Source of the DNA: Eurosta solidaginis
Lineage: Eukaryota > Arthropoda > Insecta > Diptera > Tephritidae
DNA: 64,000 bases
Direction of reading: 5' to 3'
Assembly: GCF_040869045.1 (NCBI RefSeq)
Contig: NC_090322.1
Coordinates: 169,274,672 to 169,338,671, forward strand
The first letter of the stretch is position 1. Each line of letters starts with the position of its first letter. The translations under genes and the position numbers were made by a program. The notes beneath the pieces were generated by a model that made no database searches, had not been told where the DNA came from, and saw only the letters and a program-made list of their open reading frames with translations. Below are positions 56,116 through 64,000 of the stretch, in pieces.

Positions 56116-57055
56116 TTAACAAGAAAAACAAATAAGGAAAAAAATATGAAAGAGATGAAAGTGGGATTTGAGGGGTTGTTAAACGCAATTCAAAGCTTTA
56201 TAGCTTCGTCCGAGCCTCAACCGAGGCGAATCCCGCTCAAGTCTGAATGATTATGCACATATTTAGCAGACGAGGCTCTGGCGTCGCTAACATTTTTGGA
56301 GAGTGTATTTACGACTGCAAAGATAAGAAGAAGCTGCAAAGAGACTTCTGGTGCTGCAGTAGACCTCGGTTTAACCCACAATTAAACGGAGTGTTTTCCT
56401 AACAACACTAACTCCTAAGAGCAAGTGCCTTTGACCCAGATTTTTGCCGTACTTATCGCTTTCCCTTTTTCTGCGCTCTTGAATCTAACAGCGAGCTCGA
56501 TTGGTCAATTCTAATTAGTGCTTATGATCCTACGTCATTTACGTAGAGAACTTGGCAACTTCTGCATCCGCCACTTTCTCCGCAAAGACAGTTTCATTCA
56601 GTCTTTCTCTGGAGAGGCTTGTCCTTTTCACTGCGCGTGGACTTAACCCTTTTGGCTTTAGTCACACCACCGCACCAATTGGACCAAATATATATTTGGG
56701 GGTGCTTTCGGTAAAGCATTCTCGACGCTGTCGATGCAGTTTGAATTTTTATACTCACACCTGACCTTTAATCATCATTAGCCGTGTTTTTTTACACGTT
56801 TGCGCGTAAAAAAAAACTTTTATCCTCGCTTAGATAATGCTTAAGAGACCCATCTAGCGGCAACTAGCTACAGAAAACGTTGTACCTCAAAGCGCAGACA
56901 CAAACCTCTGGTGGCCATAGTGTATAACATATAGCTGAATCGGTTGCGATGAATAGTGGACACACACCATTTGTTGAGGTGATATATAGAATTAGTGTAG
57001 AGGTGAAACATAGACACATATTTCAGTTGCATCTGAGTATAATACATATTGAAAT
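56116..57055. other. no recognisable gene
   Basis: Part of 56180-56290 (for example 'cgaggctctggcg') resembles the (GTT)n-headed repeat. Remaining frames are unrecognised. Confidence 0.4.
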
Positions 57056-57059
57056 TTAG

Positions 57060-57270
57060 GAGTACTAATTGTATGCGCCAGCCATCCTTGTTACGCGATA
57101 GCTTACGCTAATTGGAGCTCCAAACGAGATCAGGTATTCTTCCACCTGCCTCTGCCAACTCAATGGAGGTCTGCCTCTCCCGCTTAGCCTAGGGGATAGC
57201 CTGTCGTCTCTCGACGCCGTGTATTGCCTAATCAGTCTAAAGTATCAATTGTGAGCGGGAGTTGTTCTTC
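57060..57270 (-). pseudogene. LINE C-terminal scrap, possibly RTE-like
   Basis: Minus strand gives SRDDRLSPRLSGRGRPPLSW followed by QRQVEEYLISFGAP, like the 'GRP..W..Q..EDL..FG' segment near the end of RTE-type LINE proteins. Short and isolated. Confidence 0.45.
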
Positions 57271-57732
57271 GTTTGATTTCTAATCTAACATGGGTTTCGC
57301 TGGTTGCCACATACATCCTTTCGGTGGCCTTTAATTAAAAAAAAGAGTCAGAGACACATGTCATAGCATATCGACGCTTACTCGCTAAAGCGGATAGGTA
57401 TCCAAGCAGCTTCTAATGGTAAATCAGGCCTTAGTCGTACTACAAAGATCTAGTCTGCTCATTAACGGTAGTCGTTTCAGCAACACGCCTTAATAGAAAT
57501 CGTATCATTTGAAATTACCAACAGAACAAATTATGTGAAAATAAATTTTTGGAATATAAAAAAATGTTTGGATTAAAGAGAAATAAAACTTGTTGAAACT
57601 TTTACTTTTCCTATCAACATAAAGAGAGGAATGAAGCCAGCGAAAGTAAGTAATCAAATTGTCTTGTATGCCAACTCAATGAGAAATCCTATTTTAGTTC
57701 GAGAAACATCATTTCATCCCTCCCTCTTACAA
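57271..57732. other. no recognisable feature
   Basis: Spacer before the hAT element. Confidence 0.4.
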
Positions 57733-57740
57733 CCTCTATG

Positions 57741-58837
57741 CAGTGGCGGGTCCTTCCCCCCCCCCCCCCCCCCGCTTCCGACCGGACTTTTTTTGTACTG
57801 TTGAGATTTTATCAGAGTGCGACACACAAAAAAATCTAGTTAATTAAAAGTTTTATAACTATGTAGGAAATAACGTTTTAAGTGGCCTAATTTTGCGGTT
57901 TTTACCCTTTTTTGTTTTAATTGTAAACAATAACTCAAATAAATCAAAATCATAATTCTTATAGATTTTGAAATTCTACAGAAATATCTACGTTTAATGA
58001 AAATTTCTCTTGTGAACTGTATTTTTATTTACATACGTACATAATATTCGAATTTAATTTTAAGGAAATGTACTTTTAAATTTATTTTCACACTTCTCCA
58101 TAATTTTAAAATAGAAAATTTGAGTTATAAACAACACATCGAAACATCAAAGAAGCGCTAAAATGGCCGAATAAAGACGTTTGAGTAAATGTAAATGTGC
58201 TTTACCTCCATTTGCGTTGTTCCAATCTGTAACCTCGTCGGAATTTCTCATAAGCTTGGTAATACTCTCGGATATTTTAGGAATCACGCTGCCCTTATCC
58301 CGTTAAGCTTATTGATACGACCACATCAAGTTTACAGAGACAATGTGAAACTAGCACTGACTCTTTTAAAAAACTTTTCAACCAGGCTAAGGCAATTAAG
58401 GCGTTGCCAAATATTAGAAATCTTTGTCAATTGCTGTGTACGTTTCCAGTGACTACCAGCACTGAGGAGCGATCTTTCTCCACCTTACGCCGATTAAAGT
58501 CGTATCTTCGCAACAGGATGACAGGAGAGCGTTTGAATGGATTGGCTTTAATGGATATCCGTAAAGATATTGCGGAAAAAATGGACCCTAATGAAGTGCT
58601 GGACATTTTCAGCAGGAAATATAAAAGAAAAATGTCTTTACTGTACGCATAATTTTTTATTATTTTGACACTTTTATAGTCCTTCCTATATATGTATGTA
58701 TATACTTGAACCTCTATAAATAAATTTGAAGGTATGCTACTTCTTAATATTTATATAAGTTGTTGTTAACTTTTTTGCGGGTTCGTTCTGTGCGTTTCCC
58801 CCCCCCCCCCCCCCCCCAAATCCTGGTTCCGCCCCTG
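57741..58837 (+). mobile_element. hAT DNA transposon relic, 1097 bp
   Basis: Ends CAGTGGCGGGTCCTT and (inverted) CAGGGGCGGAACCAGGA. They are flanked by CCTCTATG at 57733-57740 and CCCCTATG at 58838-58845, an 8-bp target duplication with one mismatch, as expected for hAT. Just inside each end is a run of about 18-20 C on the plus strand (57756-57773; 58798-58817). The only coding remnant is the C-terminal dimerisation domain. Confidence 0.88.
58320..58652 (+). pseudogene. hAT transposase C-terminal dimerisation domain
   Basis: DNVKLALTLLKNF, then, after a frameshift near 58380, QAKAIKALPNIRNLCQLL, FPVTTSTEERSFSTLRRLKS, YLRNRMTGERLNGLALMDI and a tail ending FSRKYKRKMSLLYA (stop at 58650-58652). 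The FPVTT..ERSFS.LRR.K..LR block is the hallmark of hAT dimerisation domains, closest in flavour to ZMYM1-like hATs. The catalytic RNase H-like part and BED finger are missing. Confidence 0.88.
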
Positions 58838-58845
58838 CCCCTATG

Positions 58846-59049
58846 TCTGACAATTTTTTTGTCCTCACACCATAAACTTTACGTGGCATAAAACATGAAG
58901 TTTTTCTTATCAATTGGCTTATAATTTTTCTTTTTTTATTTCTTTGCAAGTTTTTACGCATTTTTCTGGCATTTACTTTCGAGTTTATCGAATTACGTAC
59001 GTGAGCATAGATACATATACTATATATATTTAAAGATATTTACTTAAAT
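58846..59049. other. no recognisable feature
   Basis: T-rich spacer. Confidence 0.4.
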
Positions 59050-60590
59050 ATTTTCGTAACAGAATACCTCACTTTCGCAGATGACGTCTCAGTCATCATA
59101 AGCAGCAGATGCCTAACAACAATCAGCTTTCTGATGCATCAGGCACATCGGGAGGTACAAACCCGATCTAGTATTATTAACTAGGAAATATAAGGTCCCT
59201 AATTGAACTAAGCCTAAGCTTGGACGGGTAACCCTCCATAAAGCATAAAGTATCTAGGAGTTATACTAGATAGTAAGGTGTCGTGGAATCAACATACGGA
59301 AGAGAGAGCAAAGAAAGCCTCAGCGGCACTGTATGCATGCACGAGCATGCTGGAATGCACGTGGGGCCTATCACCCAAACTCCCTCATTGGGTATTTACA
59401 GTAATTGTCAAAGCCATACTTTACTATGAGGTTCTTTTTTGGTGGACAGCCACACAAAAATGTAGGTATACAAAAAAGTGGTATGCATATTATCAATGAT
59501 TAGCATAACGGGAACCCTAAAAACTACCCCGACAGCAGCATTGTATGCCATTTTACACATCCCGCCTGTAGACCTTATGGCCAAGAACATCGCGTTAGCA
59601 ACTTCAATAAAGCTTAAAGCCTCGGGGAAGCTTGAGTGCAGTCCTTATGGTCATGGCAGTATAGCGCCATATAATTTCGGGCCAACGGAACACTTGGTCC
59701 CATACCTGAGCTTTGAAAGAGATCTTGGGGCCACAATTGAGCCAGAAGTTTGGTGCCAGGGTGCAGAAGTGGCAGAACATACTGTACTGGAAGGATGGTT
59801 CCAAATTAATCGATCCAGAAATAAGTAGAACAGCCTTTTAGGTTACTGCAGTGTTTTTCAGGCGGAAATTATATGAAGAAAGCAGCAGAAATTCTGGAGG
59901 AAGTGTGGTTAAGCTGCAGCCGCGTCAATGTATATATTACTAGTCAGGCGGCGATTAGGCCAATATTTTCACACAGTACTTCATTAGGAAGTGTTCTTGA
60001 ATGCTAAGAAGCATTAGACAAACTTAGCTCAGGGATACAAGGTAACGAAAGGGCGATCAGTTGGCAAAGAACGATGCAAACCACGATGAACCGACGATAG
60101 ACGTCCCAATCCATTTGGGACGAATCAAAAGAAGACAAGAGTTGCATATGGTGCATCAATCATGAAAGCCGTGGACAAAAGCGCGGGGCTGTAAAATTTC
60201 TAAGATCAGGTGCAAATCCTACTCATATCTCTGAAGAGACAAGGCTTACGATGGGCATACGAACTGGACACTTCCTTCCGACATCACATGCTTATAAGTT
60301 AGGCCTCGTCAGTAACAGCAGGCGTAGGAAGTGTGATCTGCAGGAAGAAACGGTTGAGCATGTTCTTTGTTCGTGTCCTGCGATCGCCAGGTCAATGCTA
60401 TAGCTATTGGGGGCGGCAGAGTTGCCAGATCTCGAGGCAGCAATTAAGCCAGGTCCTAGAAAACTTCCACTATTTGCCAAGAGGACGTAGTTATTCTATA
60501 ACATAACGCCTGGCACCTGATTGGGGTTCTTCCATTTGGTCGTCAAACAATTTCTGGCAACCCTAAGGACACATTCAGCATATGTGTAAA
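59050..60590 (+). pseudogene. RNase H-type LINE, RT active site to 3' UTR
   Basis: Best LINE relic in the window. EYLTFADDVSVIISSRCL (59065-59118) carries the FADD catalytic motif of the reverse transcriptase. YLGVILDSKVSWNQHTEERA (59250-59298), then TWGLSPKLPHWVFTVIVKAI and LYYEVLFWW follow to 59448, then a TTPTAALYAILHIPPVDLMA segment (59525-59580). RNase H is badly decayed; remains such as 'gataggcgattcagttggcaa' lie near 60050, and the cysteine tail CDLQEETVEHVLCSCPAIAR near 60335-60390. The 3' UTR ends near 60590 in 'taaggacacattcagc'. Multiple stops and frameshifts. DNA-level relatives: 40770-41520 and 31905-32860. Confidence 0.82.
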
Positions 60591-60599
60591 CAATCCCGA

Positions 60600-60960
60600 C
60601 ATTCTTCTGCAATGGTTCCTGTATTATTTTTAAACAGCCTCGAAAATGTTCCGAAAACACTTCGAGCAAAATCCCTAACTGGTCAGAAATAGTAATTATC
60701 CTAAGACTGTACCGAAATATCCTCGAAACGATTGCGCTTTTATTTCGAAATAAACAAGATACTGTTGCCCGAAATAGTCCACAAGTAATCCCAAATGACC
60801 ACTAAATATCCCGAAACGTTTCCGAAATAGTCGTGAAGTAATCTAAAAATAATTCCGAGCACATTCACGAAATGGTTGGATATAGTACCGATATGATCCC
60901 GAAAATCACCTCAAAAAAGCCCAAAAATTATCCTGAGGCAACCCAGAGGAATTTCGGACA
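60600..60960. repeat. degenerate CCGAAATA-type array
   Basis: Words such as 'cccgaaata', 'ccgaaaac', 'cctcgaaac', 'cccgaaacg', 'ccgaaatagtc' and 'cccgaaaatc' recur every 12-20 bp, about fifteen times. It begins where the LINE 3' UTR ends. No coding sequence; an open frame from 60872 follows the repeat. Confidence 0.7.
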
Positions 60961-61085
60961 TTCTGTACAACAGTTTGAATGGCGTCTGTTCTCGAAAAGC
61001 AAATGTAATGAGACACAGAAGAAGAATTACCTCCTGGATCATGTTACAAAAAAAATAAAATAAAATTTAAAAAAATTAATAAAAT

Positions 61086-61340
61086 CAAGGCGCGATATAC
61101 CTCCTTTTTAATTTTCCCTACACAAATTGGACTTTGTTTTACGCCGACTCTGAACGGCAACTGCAAAGCAGATGAGTTTTTACTGTGAAGCTCTTCATGG
61201 AAGAAATGCACTTGGAATGATTGCCAAATTACTGCCGTGCGGCAACCCGCTTAGAAAAACTTTTTACCAATTGAGAAAACATTTTATTCTAAATTTTGAT
61301 GTTTCTGAACTCAGGGTCTTTGGTGTGATGGGCATATCAA
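61086..61340 (-). mobile_element. tRNA-headed SINE, family 1, diverged
   Basis: Reverse-strand order as in 27614: 'aaggcgcgatatacctcc' tail end, 'acgccgactctgaacggcaact', 'tcttcatggaagaaatgcac', 'gcaacccgcttagaaaaac', 'aattttgatgtt', then a mutated B box. The tRNA head is mostly lost near 61320-61340. Confidence 0.7.
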
Positions 61341-61565
61341 ACTGTGTGTTCTTATATTAAATCCAGAATCGATACACTCCAGAGAAGAAAGAAAAGGCGA
61401 AACCCAGGTGACTATATATGACAGAATTTGACGTACCTGAAAAGCAATAATAGACCGATTTGTTCAACCCAATGATGGAAGAGATAATCCTAGCCGAAAA
61501 TCGAAACCCCGAAGGGTTTGCAGAAAGAGAGTAGGTTATCTACACAAACTTCACAGCCGTAACTT
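61341..61565. other. no recognisable feature
   Basis: Spacer. Confidence 0.4.
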
Positions 61566-62440
61566 TTTATACTCAGCGTGCTTTGCACACAGAGTATATT
61601 AACTATGATTGGATAACGGTTGGTTGTACAGGTATAAAGGAATCGAGATAGATATAGACTTCCATATATCAAAATCATCAGTATCGAAAAAAAATTTGAT
61701 TGAGCCATGTCCGTCCGTCCGTCTGTCCGTTAACACAATAACTTGAGTAAATATTGAGATATCTTCACCAAGTTTAGTACACGGGTTTATCTGGGCCCAG
61801 AATAGATTGGTATTGTAAATGAGCGAAATCGGATGATAACCACGCCCACTTTTTATATATATAACATTTTGGAAAACACAAAAAACATGATTATTTAGTA
61901 AATGTGAAATTTGACATGTGGACTGATATTGAGACTCTTGATAAATATTTGAAAAAATTTTTTTTAATGGGCGTGGCACCGCCCACTTGTGTTAAAATCA
62001 ATTTTACAAATATTATTAATCATAAATCAAAAATCGTTAAACATATCGTAACAAAATTCGGCAGAGAGGTTGCCTTTACTATAAGGAATGCTTTGAAGAA
62101 AAATTAACGAATTCGGTTAAGGACCACGCCCACTTTTATATAAAAGATTTTTAGAAGGGTCGTCGACGAATAAAATAAGCTATATCTTTGCAAAAAAGAG
62201 CGTTATATCAATGGTAATTCATTTTCCTTGTAGACTTGTAACAATAAATAGGAAAAACTTCACATTTTAAAAAATGGGCGTGGCACCGCCCCTTTTATGA
62301 CTAAGCAATTTTCTATGTTTCGGGAGCCATAACTCGAAGAAAAATTAACATATCTTAATGTAATTTTGGACACATATTTTCCTTATAGCAGAAAATATTT
62401 CTAGTAAAAATGGACGGGATCGGTTAAAGACTACGGCAAC
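61566..62440 (-). mobile_element. DINE-like element, subfamily B, truncated
   Basis: Begins 'tttatactcagcgtgctttgcacac', has (GTCC)n at 61710-61725, CCACGCCC/GGGCGTGG boxes (61841, 61970, 62126, 62276), and stops within the module 'ggacgggatcggttaaagac' near 62436, where unrelated sequence starts. The terminal GTTCGG hairpin is therefore missing. Confidence 0.75.
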
Positions 62441-62444
62441 TTAC

Positions 62445-62690
62445 ACGGATAAAAATAAATCACCAATTTTCCATGAACGGCGTTCATAAACATTCTGGCC
62501 ATGGTTTTATGTATAAGTTCATTGATTTTAATGATTTTTTCATAAATTAAATGAATAATTTTATGGAAATTTATTCATTGAGTTTATGAAACATATCATA
62601 AAATCAAAGAATTTATTCATACCACTGATGGTGTTAGTATTGCCAATCAATTCTTTTGTGCAAATAATCGGGGTAAAGTTGCAAATCCCG
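62445..62690. repeat. AT-rich segment with TTCAT/ATGAA inverted repeats
   Basis: ATGAATAA...TTATTCAT near 62551-62577 and several TTCATAAA/ATAAAAT phrases make this fold on itself. It replaces the end of the DINE-like element, so it may be a small inserted MITE; ends are not clear. Confidence 0.45.
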
Positions 62691-62759
62691 CCGTGCTTAG
62701 GCTGCAAAACTACACAAAATAGGGAAACTTTTCAAAAGTTGACACCACTGAAATTCCCA

Positions 62760-63256
62760 TCATCATTTGTTGAGTTCGACATTGATATCATCGGCCTAAA
62801 CACCCGCGCTGTTAGTTCTGCTTACTCCAAACTGGAAAAAGAAGCGGTAAAGATGGGTTTGATGGTGAATGAGGACAAAACGAAGTACCTGCTGTCATCG
62901 AGCAAAGAGTCAGCGCATACGCGCCTTGGCAACCACGCTACTGTTGGCAGCCATAATTTCGAAATAGTAAAAGACTTCGTTTATTTGGGAACCAGCATCA
63001 ACACTAGCAACAACATCAGCACTGAAATCCAGCGAAGAATCAATCTTGCCAACAAATGCTACTTTGGACTAGGTAGGCAATTGAAAAGTAAAGTCCTCTC
63101 TCGGCGAACGAAAATCATACTCTACAAGTCACTTATAGTACCCGTCCTGCTATATGTGGCAGAGGCATGGGCGGAGCGAAGGAGCGACGGGCGCGCCTTG
63201 TTGGACGGCCGTAACCGTTTAGACGGTTAAGCGCCAATTAAGTAAGTAAGTAAGTT
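62760..63256 (+). pseudogene. RTE-clade LINE fragment with (TAAG)n tail
   Basis: VEFDIDIIGLNTR (degenerate remnant of the RT active site; the ADD is damaged), then KLEKEAVKMGLMVNEDKTKY, FEIVKDFVYLGTSINT, RRINLANKCYFGLGRQLKSK, TKIILYKSLIVPVLLYVAEA. These are consecutive blocks of RTE-type reverse transcriptases. The frame then jumps to RRSDGRALLDGRNRLDG and a stop at 63228-63230, with a (TAAG)4 3' tail at about 63239-63255. The open frame is intact from 62586 to the stop. The middle of the C-terminal region appears deleted in frame. The upstream ~170 bp of the open frame look unrelated. Confidence 0.8.
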
Positions 63257-63295
63257 GTTGAGTGAAAAAAGGTAAAATAAAACTGCATTAATTTG

Positions 63296-63360
63296 TTTGT
63301 GAAATAAAATCTGTGTTTTGTTTGTGAAACAAAATCTGTTTTTGTTCGTGAAATAAAATG
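63296..63360 (+). repeat. three short tandem repeats before the zinc-finger frame
   Basis: 'tttgtgaaataaaatctgtg', 'tttgtgaaacaaaatctgt' and 'ttcgtgaaataaaatgatctgtg' follow each other at a ~28-bp period, the last one running into the ATG at 63358. Confidence 0.65.
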
Positions 63361-64000
63361 ATCTGTGCTTTGTGTAAGAAGGAATATGAAAGTATTGACG
63401 GTTTTGTTCGACATTACGTTTCTTTACAGCGACAGACTACGGTGCCAATTTTGCCAACAATTATTTGGTAGTGTTAATATTTATAAAAGGCATTTACAGC
63501 GCAAGCATTTCATTTTGTTTTGTGATTCTGAAGGCGGTACAAATAGCAATGTGTTGAAGTTTAATGTCGATGTTTCGGCGGGTTCAATTGCCACCAGAGC
63601 CCATGGGGCCGGCGTATCCAATATTAGTACACATTCTGTCGATATATGCAATCCAGTTGGGGAGGGAGATTCCGAAGTTGTAAATGATTTTACAGCGGAT
63701 AGAAGCCATATTATAGAAGACTTACACATTGAAGAAGAGTTAAAAAAAATTGCAAGATTATTATCTAAAGTTTATGACTTGGGCATAGTAATTTTTCTAG
63801 AAAAGATCAATTGCAAAAAAGTATCAATTTTATTTTGCTGATTTTCGTCTTAACTTTTTCTGGAAAATAACATTTTTTTAGTGCGTAAAACGAAGTTTCC
63901 GAGGACAGCCTTAAAAATACTAAAAGTTTAAAAACCGAAATTCCTATTGACAGCCTTAAATTATTTGAATCAGCTATCATTGGAAATATTAAGCACAAAA
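63358..64000 (+). pseudogene. possible C2H2 zinc-finger protein fragment, runs off the window
   Basis: ATG 63358 begins MICALCKKEYESIDGFVRH, a C-X2-C...H half finger. A frameshift near 63415-63435 leads to a second finger CQFCQQLFGSVNIYKRHLQRKH (63446-63510) with a C-X2-C...H-X4-H pattern, followed by an acidic stretch to 63838. A further open stretch near 63890-64000 (…SEDSLKNTKSLKTEIPIDSL…) stays open to the window end and could be a downstream exon, but I could not find a splice pair in matching phase. Similar two-finger N-termini occur in uncharacterised insect proteins, some of transposon origin. Gene or transposon pseudogene is undecided. Confidence 0.45.

Overview
The window reads as intergenic, repeat-dominated chromosomal DNA from a fly, most probably an acalyptrate dipteran such as a tephritid fruit fly. 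This rests on mini-me/DINE-1-type elements with (GTCY)n tracts and ~129-bp central tandem repeats, RNase H-bearing non-LTR retrotransposons, tRNA-headed SINEs, a Transib, Helitrons, hAT and piggyBac-like elements, and AT-rich DNA. I see no intact host gene, rRNA, functional tRNA gene or CRISPR. The only long open frame (21066-22565, 499 aa) belongs to an LTR retrotransposon. The species assignment is an inference from repeat style.

Region by region. 1-3965: a full-length Transib (RAG1-related) transposon with CACAGTG termini and a perfect 5-bp target duplication, carrying a broken transposase and a nested 5'-truncated LINE that has its own 8-bp target duplication. 4-14.6 kb: sparse AT-rich DNA, a second LINE 3' end, a DINE-like element with a short tandem array, an LTR fragment and an ACATCA-rich tract. 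14.6-18.3 kb: a large inverted DINE-like element whose tandem array has grown to about 18 units. 18.97-23.75 kb: a minus-strand Helitron with Rep and helicase remnants, interrupted by a very young LTR retrotransposon (two apparently identical 590-bp LTRs, 4-bp TSD, tRNA-Leu-type PBS). Its only ORF joins a SAP domain, a zinc knuckle, an aspartic protease and an integrase C-terminal module. 24-31 kb: foldback elements, SINEs, a hairpin-rich TIR element, a Helitron 5' end and an 800-bp GGAATA-type simple repeat. 31-37 kb: scattered LINE, SINE and (GTT)n-headed repeat fragments. 37-44 kb: a DINE-like subfamily B copy, a solo LTR, a MITE and a ~1.8-kb TIR element with repeated GTGCTAAGTCA boxes that itself contains other repeats. 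44.4-48.2 kb: a short Helitron and another DINE-like element. 49-54.8 kb: LINE fragments, a TTAA-flanked piggyBac-type MITE, a SINE, a foldback element, a disrupted LTR and a MITE. 55-64 kb: a DINE-like B copy, a hAT relic with near-perfect 8-bp TSD, a long LINE relic with FADD, a degenerate CCGAAATA array, a DINE-like B copy, an RTE-like relic and a possible zinc-finger coding fragment that runs off the end.

The genes do not form a pathway. What links them is nesting: LINE in Transib, retrotransposon in Helitron, small insertion in LTR, (GTT)n repeat and LINE inside a TIR element. This gives a relative order of insertions. The youngest clear event is the 20425-23166 retrotransposon. Coordinates of elements with target duplications or paired termini are precise; fragment boundaries marked approximate are judged by eye.
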